Source: an uncultured Prevotellaceae bacterium
GTDB lineage: Bacteria > Bacteroidota > Bacteroidia > Bacteroidales > Bacteroidaceae
Direction: 5' to 3'
DNA length: 64,000 nucleotides
NCBI GenBank assembly: GCA_900314715.1
Contig: OMWI01000014.1
Location: forward strand, 1-64,000
Shown one piece after another: positions 26,967-36,296 of the stretch. Position 1 is the stretch's first letter. The number at the start of each line of letters is the position of its first letter. The notes under the pieces were generated by a model. It was not told where the DNA came from. It saw only the letters and a program-made list of their open reading frames with translations, and made no database searches. The position numbers and the translations under genes were made by a program.

Positions 26967-27521
26967 CTACAATCTCTTAATCACCCTACAAGGATTACCT
27001 ACTGCAATTACATTCGATGGAATATCCTTGACCACTACCGACCCTGCGCCAATGGTTACATTATCTCCAATCGTCACGCCAGGCAAGATTGTCACGCTAC
27101 CACCTATCCATACATTATTACCAATCGTTACGGGTAATGCCCATTCTTTTCTTGAGTTTCGTTCAATGGGGTTGGTACTATGACATGCAGTATAGATACT
27201 CACGTTTGGACCGATAAAGCAATCATCCCCAATGGTCACATAAGCCTCGTCAAGTACGGTGAAATTGAAATTGGCAAAGAATCGCTTGCCCAATCGGATA
27301 TGTTTCCCATAATCGCAAAAGAATGGTTGAATGATTAGAGCATTATCATCTGTCATATTGCCAATCAAGTTTTTCAATATCTCGAAACGTCCTTGAGTAT
27401 CCGAAGGTCGCAAATTATTATATTGTTGGATAATATCCTTCGTTTCATTCAACTCACGTAAGAGTTCTGGGTCAATCGCCGAATAGTACTCGCCAGCCAA
27501 CATTTTCTCTTTCTCTGTCAT
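26967..27521 (-). CDS. sugar O-acetyltransferase (maltose/galactoside acetyltransferase type)
   Basis: The 184-residue protein has the N-terminal Mac domain (EKEKMLAGEYYSAIDPEL) and a left-handed beta-helix of hexapeptide repeats (VTIGNNVWIGGSVTILPGVTIGDNVTIGAGSVVVKD). The active-site histidine is in TACHSTNP. It uses acetyl-CoA to acetylate free sugars or nucleoside-like acceptors in the cytoplasm; the true substrate is unknown. It is convergent with menE. A -7 motif (TATTTTTGC, minus strand) lies at 27544-27552. Confidence 0.88.
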   Translation of the reverse strand: MTEKEKMLAGEYYSAIDPELLRELNETKDIIQQYNNLRPSDTQGRFEILKNLIGNMTDDNALIIQPFFCDYGKHIRLGKRFFANFNFTVLDEAYVTIGDDCFIGPNVSIYTACHSTNPIERNSRKEWALPVTIGNNVWIGGSVTILPGVTIGDNVTIGAGSVVVKDIPSNVIAVGNPCRVIKRL

Positions 27522-27640
27522 AATACCTATGCTAAATGTTTATGCAAAAATAGTGAAAAACTATCAAATTAGGTCAAGGAATCATGAAAATATAGATAGT
27601 TTTAGTAATTTTGGAGCATTACACATTATTTTATAGATAT

Positions 27641-28150
27641 ATGTATATCTCCCACTACGAAAGTCCGATAGGTTGGATGACAATGGCAAGCGATGGCGAA
27701 AGACTAACAGGTCTTTGGTTTGACCAACAAAAGTACTTTGGTTCAACACTCAATGGTACGTGTGTTTCACGCGATGACCTTCAGATATTCCAAACGACAA
27801 AAGAATGGCTTAATATCTATTTCACAGGTAAATGCCCACCATTCACTCCTCCACTCCACATGACAGGTAGTGAGTTCAGAAAAGAAGTTTGGGAGATACT
27901 ACAAAGCATTCCCTTTGGACAAACAATGAGTTATGGTGAAATTGCCAAACTCATGGCTCATCGAAAGGGAATGAAAACAATGTCGGCACAAGCCGTTGGA
28001 GGAGCTCTAGGACATAATCCCATTTCACTCATTATTCCTTGTCATCGCGTCATTGGGACAAACGGTCAACTTACTGGATATGATGGAGGCTTAGACAAGA
28101 AACAATGGCTATTGCTCAATGAGCGTGTGCCGACGTTCAAACATTTATAA
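27641..28150 (+). CDS. methylated-DNA-[protein]-cysteine S-methyltransferase
   Basis: The 169-residue protein removes alkyl groups from O6-methylguanine in DNA and is used up in the reaction. The active site is IIPCHRVIGTNG with the acceptor cysteine; GEIAKLMAHRKGMKTMSAQAVGGALGHNP supplies the DNA-binding helices and arginine/asparagine hinge region. The start ATG at 27641 (MYISHYESPIGWM) is preferred because a -7 motif TAATTTTG occupies 27606-27613; the longer frame uses a TTG inside that motif. Its stop overlaps the end of the opposite cysK gene by six bases. Confidence 0.9.
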   Translation: MYISHYESPIGWMTMASDGERLTGLWFDQQKYFGSTLNGTCVSRDDLQIFQTTKEWLNIYFTGKCPPFTPPLHMTGSEFRKEVWEILQSIPFGQTMSYGEIAKLMAHRKGMKTMSAQAVGGALGHNPISLIIPCHRVIGTNGQLTGYDGGLDKKQWLLLNERVPTFKHL

Positions 28151-29092
28151 TGGATAGTCATTGAAAGCATAGAGAACGGTAGACAAGTAGCGTTCACCCG
28201 TATCTGGCAGCAATACGACAATTCTCTTACCGTGGTTTTCAGGTCTCTTCGCTATCTCTGCGGCTGCATAAGCAGCTGCACCACTCGAAATACCTACAAG
28301 CAATCCCTCTTCTTGTGCCAATTGACGACCTGTACGTATAGCGTCATCATTCTCCACGTCGAATACCTCATCTATCACACTTGCATCATACGTATTAGGA
28401 ACAAATCCAGCACCGATGCCCTGTATCTTATGAGGACCACTTGCACCACCATTTAAAACGGGTGAAGACTTTGGTTCCACAGCGATAACCTTCACGTTAG
28501 GATTCTTCTCTTTTAATCGCTTTCCAACGCCAGATATCGTACCGCCCGTTCCAACACCTGCTACAAAGATGTCAACTTGTCCGTCGGTCTGTTCCCATAT
28601 TTCTATACCTGTAGTATCATAATGTTTATGGGGATTGGCTGGATTCTCGAACTGCTGAAGGATTACACTACCAGCAATGGAATCACGCAATTCCTCCGCC
28701 GCACGAATTGCACCAGGCATACCATCCTTTCCACTGGTTAAACGAACTTCTGCGCCATAAGCTTTTACTAAGTTTCTGCGCTCCACACTCATCGTTTCAG
28801 GCATGGTCAGAATCAATCTGTATCCCTTTACGGCACTTACCAATGCCAAACCAACGCCAGTATTTCCGCTGGTAGGTTCAATAATAGTTGCTCCAGGTTT
28901 CAAGATTCCGCGTTTTTCTGCATCTTCAATCATCGCTAATGCGATACGATCTTTTACACTACCACCAGGATTGAAGTATTCCACTTTTGCGATTACGGGT
29001 GTTTGAATACCCTTTGACTCTGAGAACTTTGTGAGTTCAAGAAGCGGAGTATTACCAATCAACTCCGTCAATTGTTTAGCTATCTTTGCCAT
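28145..29092 (-). CDS. cysK: cysteine synthase A (O-acetylserine sulfhydrylase)
   Basis: The 315-residue PLP enzyme makes cysteine from O-acetylserine and sulfide. NPGGSVKDRIALAMI holds the PLP lysine (about 46), EPTSGNTGVGLA is the substrate loop, and GTGGTISGVGKRL binds the phosphate. GISSGAAAYAA near the end is also conserved. Its ATG follows the metY stop by 12 bases, so the two sulfhydrylases form one unit transcribed from the metY promoter at 30461-30493. Confidence 0.95.
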   Translation of the reverse strand: MAKIAKQLTELIGNTPLLELTKFSESKGIQTPVIAKVEYFNPGGSVKDRIALAMIEDAEKRGILKPGATIIEPTSGNTGVGLALVSAVKGYRLILTMPETMSVERRNLVKAYGAEVRLTSGKDGMPGAIRAAEELRDSIAGSVILQQFENPANPHKHYDTTGIEIWEQTDGQVDIFVAGVGTGGTISGVGKRLKEKNPNVKVIAVEPKSSPVLNGGASGPHKIQGIGAGFVPNTYDASVIDEVFDVENDDAIRTGRQLAQEEGLLVGISSGAAAYAAAEIAKRPENHGKRIVVLLPDTGERYLSTVLYAFNDYPL

Positions 29093-29104
29093 AATATTGT
29101 AATT

Positions 29105-30394
29105 TTAAATTTGTTCAAAAGCTTGTGTTAAATCGTCAATAATGTCATCAATGTGTTCCGTACCTATTGAGAGGCGAATGGTAGAAGGCGTAATGTGCTG
29201 TTCTTCCAGTTCTTGGGGAGACATTTGTGAGTGAGTAGTGGTATATGGGTGAATAACCAAACTCTTCACGTCTGCTACGTTAGCAAGCAACGAGAATATC
29301 TTCAGTGAATCAATAAACTTCCAAGCCTCATCTTGTCCACCCTTGATTTCAAACGTAAAGATACTACCACCACCTTGGGGGAAATACTTTTTATATAATT
29401 CATGGTCGGGATGTGAAGCCAAACTGGGATGGTTGACATGAGCCACTTTCGGATGGTTGGCAAGGAAATCCACCACCTTCAATGCATTCTCCACGTGTCG
29501 CTCAACACGAAGGCTCAACGTCTCTAAGCCTTGCAACAATATCCAAGCATTGAAAGGAGAAATTGTAGAACCCGTATCACGGAGGATAACGGCACGAATG
29601 CGAGTAACGAAAGCAGCTGCACCTGCCACGTCAGCAAACACGGCACCATGATAACTGGGGTCTGGCTTTGCGAGAGAGGGATATTTATCGGCATTGGCTT
29701 TCCAATCGAACGTGCCGCCATCAACAATAACACCACCTAAACTGCTACCATGACCACCCAAGAACTTAGTTGCGGAATGTACCACGACATCTGCACCATG
29801 TTCTATCGGACGAATGAGGAACGGTGTACCGAACGTATTATCAATGATAAGAGGTATATGATGACGATGAGCAACCTCTGCGACTGCCTCAATATTCGTA
29901 ACATCTGAGTTTGGATTACCGAAAGTTTCTGCGTAAACAGCCTTGGTATTGGGTTGAATGGCAGATTCGAGTGCTTCCAAATCATTTACGTTCACGATGG
30001 TATTAGTGATTCCTTGCGTGGAAAGTGTATGGGTGATGAGGTTGAAAGAACCACCATAGAGATTATCAGCCGCTACGATATGGTCGCCAGCCCTAACGAT
30101 ATTTTGCAAGGCATAAGTGACGGCGGCGGCTCCACTTGCCACTGCCAAGCCAGCAACACCTCCTTCGAGAGCAGCCACACGGTCTTCAAATACGCCTTGT
30201 GTAGAATTAGTCAACCTGCCATAGATATTTCCTGCATCACGCAAACCGAAGCGGTCGGCAGCATGTTGCGAATTGTGGAAAACGTATGACGTTGTTTGGT
30301 AAATGGGAACAGCACGTGAATCGGTTGTAGGATCTGCCTGTTCTTGTCCAACATGAAGTTGGAGTGTCTCGAAATGTAATTTCTTCTGTGCCAT
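29105..30394 (-). CDS. metY: O-acetylhomoserine sulfhydrylase / cystathionine gamma-synthase-like PLP enzyme
   Basis: The 429-residue enzyme belongs to the Cys/Met metabolism PLP family and has the longer MetY form: [17 protein letters not shown] at the N-terminus, [27 protein letters not shown], and [18 protein letters not shown] with the PLP lysine. It should form homocysteine directly from O-acetylhomoserine and sulfide. It is the first gene of a pair with cysK and is divergent from an Lrp/AsnC regulator. Confidence 0.93.
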   Translation of the reverse strand: MAQKKLHFETLQLHVGQEQADPTTDSRAVPIYQTTSYVFHNSQHAADRFGLRDAGNIYGRLTNSTQGVFEDRVAALEGGVAGLAVASGAAAVTYALQNIVRAGDHIVAADNLYGGSFNLITHTLSTQGITNTIVNVNDLEALESAIQPNTKAVYAETFGNPNSDVTNIEAVAEVAHRHHIPLIIDNTFGTPFLIRPIEHGADVVVHSATKFLGGHGSSLGGVIVDGGTFDWKANADKYPSLAKPDPSYHGAVFADVAGAAAFVTRIRAVILRDTGSTISPFNAWILLQGLETLSLRVERHVENALKVVDFLANHPKVAHVNHPSLASHPDHELYKKYFPQGGGSIFTFEIKGGQDEAWKFIDSLKIFSLLANVADVKSLVIHPYTTTHSQMSPQELEEQHITPSTIRLSIGTEHIDDIIDDLTQAFEQI

Positions 30395-30460
30395 AATTAT
30401 TATTGTTTTAAATGAATCAATGAATGAATTAATATCTTCAATTATAAATGTTTTGACGGT

Positions 30461-30493
30461 GCAAAGTTACAAACTTTAGAAATATCCTCCAAA
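30461..30493 (-). promoter_or_regulatory. promoter of the metY-cysK operon
   Basis: On the minus strand TTTG (30490-30493), 20 bases, then TAACTTTGC (30461-30469). The two divergent promoters are separated by only three bases (30494-30496), so one bound regulator could affect both. Confidence 0.75.
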
Positions 30494-30496
30494 TTA

Positions 30497-30529
30497 TTTG
30501 TATTATTCGGAAAATATAGCTATATTTGC
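30497..30529 (+). promoter_or_regulatory. promoter of the Lrp/AsnC gene
   Basis: TTTG (30497-30500), 20 bases, then TATATTTGC (30521-30529). It stands back to back with the metY promoter. Confidence 0.75.
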
Positions 30530-30603
30530 AAGCACAAATAAAATATCATTCTTTTCAACCTTACATAAAATGCCATTGGCAGAATATTATTCTACAATAC
30601 AAT

Positions 30604-31065
30604 ATGGAAACATTAGATGCAACTGACTTGAAGATACTCAGAACCCTTCAAAAGAACGCAAAATTGACTACAAAAGAGTTGGCTGATGCCGTAAACTTGA
30701 CTCCAACACCAGTCTTCGAACGTCAAAAGAGACTGGAAAGACAAGGATATATAAAAAAGTACGTTGCGGTATTAGATCCCGAAAAACTCAACCAAAGCCT
30801 TTTAGTATTTTGCAAAGTAAAACTCATACACATCAACCATGAGATAGCTGATGCGTTTACCCGCAAAATCATGAGAATACCCGAAGTAACGGAATGTTAT
30901 AACACTTCGGGCAATTACGACTATTTATTAAAGGTACGCGCGGAGAATATGAAACAATACCAAGAATTCGTACTCAACAAATTAGGTACGATAGAGAATC
31001 TCGGTTCGCTGGAGAGTACGTTTGTGATGAGCGAGGTGAAGCAAGAGTATGGGATTCATATTTGA
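30604..31065 (+). CDS. Lrp/AsnC family transcription regulator
   Basis: The 153-residue protein has the N-terminal helix-turn-helix (LDATDLKILRTLQKNAKLTTKELADAVNLTPTPVFERQKRLE) written as family features at about 3-45, and a C-terminal RAM ligand domain (TECYNTSGNYDYLLKVRAENM). Such regulators bind an amino acid and form octamers on DNA. ATG 30604 is chosen because the promoter ends at 30529; the longer frame starts from a TTG inside that promoter. Its position opposite metY-cysK suggests control of sulfur amino acid synthesis by methionine, cysteine or leucine (inference). Confidence 0.92.
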   Translation: METLDATDLKILRTLQKNAKLTTKELADAVNLTPTPVFERQKRLERQGYIKKYVAVLDPEKLNQSLLVFCKVKLIHINHEIADAFTRKIMRIPEVTECYNTSGNYDYLLKVRAENMKQYQEFVLNKLGTIENLGSLESTFVMSEVKQEYGIHI

Positions 31066-31098
31066 GGATAAAGGGGAGTTATGGGGTTAATGGGGCTA

Positions 31099-31118
31099 AT
31101 GGGGCTAATATGCCCCAT
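31099..31118. terminator. hairpin in a short tandem repeat between convergent genes
   Basis: ATGGGGC (31099-31105) and GCCCCAT (31112-31118) form a 7-bp stem. The left arm is the last unit of an ATGGGGCTA-type tandem repeat (about 31080-31108). Confidence 0.5.
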
Positions 31119-31134
31119 AGGAATATCGGCACCA

Positions 31135-34014
31135 TCATTTATAAACATCCGCTTTCTTGAGCATGACTATCTTGCCTAACTGAGCGAGTTTTTTCATATC
31201 CATCTGTTTTACGTTGCCCACCAAGAAATATACGCGAGGATTACTATTCATCTCTTGTTCATGAACACGCTTGATGTCGTCTAATGTTAATTTCTCGACA
31301 ATCTTATCGTATCCAATCAGAGGATTCTCCGTATATCCTTGCACATTCATGTCATCAATATAAGATCCCATATCGCGGAATGAGGGATACGACTGATAAA
31401 TTTCGTTGAGATACTCTTGCTTGGCAACTTCCGCACTTTGTTGTCTGAGTGGCAAATGGTTCAACAATGAATCCACAAGCGTTAAAGCTCCCATCGTCTT
31501 ATCGGATTGCGTTCCCACAATGGTAAAGAATCCGCCATTGGCATCGGGGTGTTTAGCACGATTGGCCATTACAAGTCTTCCACCAGCAGAATAAGCCATA
31601 GAGCGGAACTCACGTACTTCCTGGAACATAACAGAAGACATTCCAGACCCAAAATACGATGACCAAACATGTTTCTTTACCCTATCTTCCTTTAATGGAG
31701 ATGGAGAACATAGGTTATATGTACCGAGAAGAGTTTGGCGAGCCTTAGGAAGATTATAAACGAAAACAGTAGGTTGGTCGTACTTTACCAATGGACGATA
31801 TGTATCAAATGGCATTTCCGTAGGGACATTCACTGGAAGAGTTTTGCAAGCCACTTGAGCAACTTGATTTGTATTTAATTTACCACTATAAATGATGCTC
31901 ATCTCACCTTTCATGGTTTCTTGTACGGCAGATATCAATTCATTTTCATCCATTGCCTTTACTTGTGCTACCGAATAATTGTTCAAGAATGGAGACTTAT
32001 CACCATACATCAGTTTGGCTAATACGGCAGACATCACGGAAGAATTATCCTTTTCAAATGAATTATAATCTATCTTCTTTGACGACTTGATATCTTTCAT
32101 CGCTTTCTTATCAGGTTTCATGTGATGGAGATAGTGCTGAAAGAGACGCATGGATGGTTCAAAATTCTTATCCCAACCCGTTAAGTTGAATACAAACTGA
32201 CTATTCGAGCATTTAACTTCAAGAGTAGTACCGAGTTTGAACATTGCCGACTCGAATTGTTGTTTCGTTAGCGAATCCGTACCTAATTGTTGGATATAGT
32301 CGGCAGCCATTTCAAGACGTGGGTCACAAATAGAACCACGATGGAAAACAACCTTCACATTGAACAAATCATTCAGAGGGTTTTTCACGGTATAAAGTTT
32401 AGCATGTTCAGCTAAAGCCATATAATCCGCATCATGTTGCAAGTCCACCAATTTTAGTTCCCTTTTTGCCACGGGAATGTTCTTCAACTCTTTGGCAAAA
32501 GCCGATTCCTCGTCAACATTTTTAGGAATGATAGGTTCGTAACCAGGTTGTTTGAGTTTATCCTTAGCGTATGTACCCATCTTCTTAACGAATTTCACGA
32601 AGCGGTCGTTAAAATACTGGTTAGCCACTTTTACGATGTCGGCTTTGGTTACTTTACCCATCCTATCCACCTGAGCCATCATCTCATCCCATGTCATTCC
32701 TTTCGATAAGGAACTAACCATTAGTTCGTAGCGGTCATTCATTGTTTCAAGTGACATCTGTTTTTCCTTGAGCAATTGCATACGCATCGTTTCCAATGTC
32801 TCATCGGGGAAATCGCCTTTCTTCAAACGGTCTATTTGTTGCATGACCATAGCTTCTGCCTTTTTCTTGGAAGCCAAGATGTTAGGAACAGCCAATACTC
32901 CCAAGATTCCTGCATCATTCATCGAAATAGGCATAGACATCACTGCCATTACTTTTTGTTCATTCATCAATGAGTCAAGGAAGCCAGAGCTACCATTTGA
33001 CAGCAATTTTACAGCCATGTCAATAGCTGGTTTATCAGGATGTTGGTCTGTTACTCCCTTCCAAGCCCATGCCTCCGCACTGATAATTGGAACAGGAATT
33101 TTCAACTTATACGTCTCGTTTGGGTGAATATCGGGTAATTCTGATTTAATACGAGTAGGTTCTACACCCTTTGGAATACGCCCGAAAGTGCGTTCCAAAA
33201 GTGGCTTTATGTCGTCAGATTTGAAATCCCCACAAAGTACCAACCCCATGTTGGAACCAACATAATACTTCTTATAGAACTTTTCCATCTCCGACAATTG
33301 GGGATTCTTCAGATTCTCCGTGCTACCGATAATGGGGTAAGCGTATGGGCGACCTTTGAACAAATGCTCAAGAGCATCTTGCAACACACCGCGCAAGAAA
33401 TTATCCGCTGCCCTATTCTTTTCCTCATAAACCGTTTCAAGTTCTCCTTGGAACAAACGAAATGCAGGAGTTAGCAACCTTTCGGAATTCAACAAGCACC
33501 ATTGTTCCATGTATTGAGGCGAGAAAGAATTATGGAAAACAGTTTCATCGAATGAGGTATAGGCATTCAAGTTAGAACCTCCATAAAGCGAAATGAGCCG
33601 GTTAAACTCATTGGGAATGGCATATTGCGCAGCTTGCTTACTGATTTGGTTGATTTTCTTTTGAATGTCAAGTCGCTTTTTCTCATCTTTTGTCTGCGAC
33701 AACTCGTCATACTTGACGGATATGGAATCCAACCACACTTTCTCTTTAGCATAATCAACGGTTCCAATGCGATCTGTACCCTTAAACATGATATGTTCGA
33801 AGTAATGCGCTATACCCGTATTAGGACTATCCTTACCACCAGCTTTTACCACAACCGCTCCAAACACTTGTGGTTGAGAGTGATCTTCATTGAGCATGAC
33901 GGTTATTCCATTGCTCAACTTTAGTTCGTTCACCTTCAAGGCTTCTTGTGCCAACACATGTGAACCAACTAACAAAAACAAGATTATTATCGAATTAAAT
34001 CTGAACATTTTCAT
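31135..34014 (-). CDS. secreted M16 (pitrilysin-type) zinc metalloprotease
   Basis: The 959-residue protein has a signal peptide (to about ALAQ, residue 23) and two M16 halves. The first has the inverted zinc motif H70-YFE-H74 and the downstream glutamate in ETVYEEKNRAADN. The second half lacks HxxEH, as usual for the non-catalytic partner half. The fold forms a closed chamber that degrades peptides, probably in the periplasm. It stands alone between a convergent Lrp gene and the divergent lipid operon. No clear -7 element was recognised upstream. Confidence 0.92.
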   Translation of the reverse strand: MKMFRFNSIIILFLLVGSHVLAQEALKVNELKLSNGITVMLNEDHSQPQVFGAVVVKAGGKDSPNTGIAHYFEHIMFKGTDRIGTVDYAKEKVWLDSISVKYDELSQTKDEKKRLDIQKKINQISKQAAQYAIPNEFNRLISLYGGSNLNAYTSFDETVFHNSFSPQYMEQWCLLNSERLLTPAFRLFQGELETVYEEKNRAADNFLRGVLQDALEHLFKGRPYAYPIIGSTENLKNPQLSEMEKFYKKYYVGSNMGLVLCGDFKSDDIKPLLERTFGRIPKGVEPTRIKSELPDIHPNETYKLKIPVPIISAEAWAWKGVTDQHPDKPAIDMAVKLLSNGSSGFLDSLMNEQKVMAVMSMPISMNDAGILGVLAVPNILASKKKAEAMVMQQIDRLKKGDFPDETLETMRMQLLKEKQMSLETMNDRYELMVSSLSKGMTWDEMMAQVDRMGKVTKADIVKVANQYFNDRFVKFVKKMGTYAKDKLKQPGYEPIIPKNVDEESAFAKELKNIPVAKRELKLVDLQHDADYMALAEHAKLYTVKNPLNDLFNVKVVFHRGSICDPRLEMAADYIQQLGTDSLTKQQFESAMFKLGTTLEVKCSNSQFVFNLTGWDKNFEPSMRLFQHYLHHMKPDKKAMKDIKSSKKIDYNSFEKDNSSVMSAVLAKLMYGDKSPFLNNYSVAQVKAMDENELISAVQETMKGEMSIIYSGKLNTNQVAQVACKTLPVNVPTEMPFDTYRPLVKYDQPTVFVYNLPKARQTLLGTYNLCSPSPLKEDRVKKHVWSSYFGSGMSSVMFQEVREFRSMAYSAGGRLVMANRAKHPDANGGFFTIVGTQSDKTMGALTLVDSLLNHLPLRQQSAEVAKQEYLNEIYQSYPSFRDMGSYIDDMNVQGYTENPLIGYDKIVEKLTLDDIKRVHEQEMNSNPRVYFLVGNVKQMDMKKLAQLGKIVMLKKADVYK

Positions 34015-34251
34015 GATTGGAGAATTATAAAAAACATAGATGAATAACGTTTACCATTACCATTTATTTCGTTTTTACTTTATTTTTTCTATTTATTAAT
34101 AAAATGGTGACATGATTTTACAATATTATGAAGAGCATTTACGTTTATTGTATAAAAGAAAACTCAGACTCCTGAACTTTCCCAAAAGAATCGAACGTTT
34201 TTTTCAGGTATATTTCTGAGTGACTTATAAACATGTGAGAAGTATTTATTC
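34015..34251. other. AT-rich divergent spacer
   Basis: Region between the M16 protease and the lipid headgroup operon. It is AT-rich; no gene and no strong promoter consensus could be recognised. Confidence 0.3.
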
Positions 34252-35241
34252 ATGAACGAGAAAATATATCAATCATTAAAATCAACAGAAACAGAAGACT
34301 GGTTAGACTTTCATGTTGTTCGGCCATTCAGTTATTATTGGGCTCGCTTCTTCAATTACTTCAATATTCACCCCAATACCGTCACCATATTATCCATGTT
34401 CTTCGGTGCAGGTAGTTGTGTGTTTTTTGCACACGGATCTTTCTATTATGAACATGGAACTGGCTTACTTTACAATATCCTTGCCATCATACTGCTTTGT
34501 ATAGCTGACATCTTAGATTGTACCGACGGACAATTAGCTCGAATGACAGGGAAAAAGAGTCAGATGGGACGTATTCTCGACGGAATGGCTGGTTTCATTT
34601 GGTTTATTCCCATCTATGTCTCTATAGTTTATAGGTTCTTTATTCACCACGATCTCGAATTTCAATGGTTGGGAATAGACAACACTAATGAGAATACGAT
34701 TACTGCCACGATTATCGTCATAATTATTGCACTCATCTCGGGTGTAGCAGGAATGGCGGGACAACAACGTCTTGCTGATTACTACATACAAGTACATCTC
34801 TTCTTCCTCAAGGGAGAGAAAGGTAGTGAACTCGACAACTCAGCCAAACAAAGACAATTATTCGAGCATTTGTCATGGAAAGACAACTTTATAGAAAAAC
34901 TGTTTTTGAAAACGTACGTTGGCTATACTCTTAAGCAAGAGGCTGTCACTCCCCAATTCCAACGCATGATGGCTGTATTGCAAAAGAAATACGGAAGTAT
35001 GGATAACATTCCCTCTTCCATTCGCGAAAGAATCCATGCTAACTCATTGTCATTGATGAAATGGAATGGTTTATTGACTTTCAATTTCCGTTCTGCATGG
35101 TTCTTCCTATTCTGTCTTTTGGATATCCCAGTCATGAACTTCATATTCGAGATTCTGGCGATGGGACTTCTATACAAATATGTCAATCATCGGCATGAGT
35201 CTTTTTGTAAGGAAATTGCCGATAGCATATCAAACGCGTAA
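34252..35241 (+). CDS. CDP-alcohol phosphatidyltransferase family protein with an altered motif
   Basis: The 329-residue membrane protein has the CDP-alcohol phosphotransferase motif at 89-114: D89, D92, G93, A96, R97, G106 and D110 are in place, but the fourth aspartate (expected at 114, the proposed catalytic base) is glycine. About six membrane helices surround it (for example YNILAIILLCIADIL). It also has a soluble insert of about 100 residues (180-280) not typical of small PgsA/PssA enzymes. The neighbours are a flippase-like protein, a PLP enzyme and a cytidylyltransferase-like protein, so it probably moves a phospho-headgroup from a CDP carrier to a lipid. The altered base makes the exact reaction uncertain. 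Confidence 0.82.
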   Translation: MNEKIYQSLKSTETEDWLDFHVVRPFSYYWARFFNYFNIHPNTVTILSMFFGAGSCVFFAHGSFYYEHGTGLLYNILAIILLCIADILDCTDGQLARMTGKKSQMGRILDGMAGFIWFIPIYVSIVYRFFIHHDLEFQWLGIDNTNENTITATIIVIIIALISGVAGMAGQQRLADYYIQVHLFFLKGEKGSELDNSAKQRQLFEHLSWKDNFIEKLFLKTYVGYTLKQEAVTPQFQRMMAVLQKKYGSMDNIPSSIRERIHANSLSLMKWNGLLTFNFRSAWFFLFCLLDIPVMNFIFEILAMGLLYKYVNHRHESFCKEIADSISNA

Positions 35242-35243
35242 GA

Positions 35244-36284
35244 ATGAAGTGGACAAAACAACGACTTAACAATTTGTTCTTCTTCTTCGGCATAGCTGCC
35301 GTGGTGGTTATGTTGTTGACTTTCGATGTCAGTTTTGTGGAGTTGTGGCAACATCTCTGCAAGGCTGGATATTGGCTGATTCCCATTGTTGGCGTATGGT
35401 TAATTGTCTATGGTCTTAATGCATTAGCATGGAGATGTGTCATTAAGGGTAACACATCCCCTAATGAACACGTTAATTTCTGGCGCATTTACCGACTGAC
35501 CATTACGGGGTATGCACTTAACTATGCAACACCTGTTGGCGGATTGGGAGGAGAACCATACCGCATTATGGAACTATCAAAAGACATTGGCAATGAACGT
35601 GCGACGTCATCCGTCATACTTTACGCCATGATGCATTTCTTCGCCCATTTCTGGTTATGGTTCACTTCGGTATTTCTATATATTATTCTTGCTGCATTAG
35701 GTGATTTGCCATTCACGGCACTAACGGCAATGGTATTGGGATTTGTCGTTGTATTTTGTTTGATAGCTTTTTACCTTTTTGCCAAAGGGTATCGTAATGG
35801 TGTCGTCATTAAAATCATCAAATGGATTGGGAAAATACCTGGATTGAAGAAATGGAGTCAAAGATTCTTAGACCGACATTCAGATTCTCTACATCAAATT
35901 GACCAACAAATAGCAGCCTTGCACCAACAAGACAAGCGAGCATTCTATCACAGTTTGCTATTGGAATATCTTTCCCGAATCATACAAGCTTCGGAAATCT
36001 TGTTTATGTTACTCTTATTTGGAGTGGATTCTGGAGGTGGATTTACAGGTATCGTCTTGACGTATGCACATAGCATTCTCATCTTGGCATTTACCTCCCT
36101 ATTTGCCAATATGATAGGATTTCTCCCCATGCAACTCGGTGTACAAGAGGGTGGTTTCGTTATCTCTATCGCAGCATTGGGATTAACTGCCGCATTAGGT
36201 ATCTTTGTCAGCATCATTTGTCGCGTCAGGGAAATCATCTGGATTGTCATTGGATTATTACTAATGAAAATAGATAAACAATAA
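35244..36284 (+). CDS. LPG-synthase-like (UPF0104) integral membrane protein
   Basis: The 346-residue protein has eight or so membrane helices and the late motif FLPMQLGVQEGGFVISIAALGL typical of the lysylphosphatidylglycerol-synthase transmembrane family. Proteins of this family without the aminoacyl transfer domain, as here, are thought to move lipids across membranes. It starts two bases after the stop of the CDP-alcohol phosphotransferase gene and 12 bases before the PLP enzyme gene. A flippase for the lipid product of the operon is the simplest inference. Confidence 0.85.
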   Translation: MKWTKQRLNNLFFFFGIAAVVVMLLTFDVSFVELWQHLCKAGYWLIPIVGVWLIVYGLNALAWRCVIKGNTSPNEHVNFWRIYRLTITGYALNYATPVGGLGGEPYRIMELSKDIGNERATSSVILYAMMHFFAHFWLWFTSVFLYIILAALGDLPFTALTAMVLGFVVVFCLIAFYLFAKGYRNGVVIKIIKWIGKIPGLKKWSQRFLDRHSDSLHQIDQQIAALHQQDKRAFYHSLLLEYLSRIIQASEILFMLLLFGVDSGGGFTGIVLTYAHSILILAFTSLFANMIGFLPMQLGVQEGGFVISIAALGLTAALGIFVSIICRVREIIWIVIGLLLMKIDKQ

Positions 36285-36296
36285 AACATCAACTAT

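Noticed and set aside
26929-27183. 84-codon plus-strand frame after menE
   Set aside because: It is opposite the well-supported O-acetyltransferase gene; the start is in a short tandem tract.
30395-30470. SAM or other riboswitch in the metY leader
   Set aside because: The leader is only about 65 bases, AT-rich, and shows no stable multi-stem structure.
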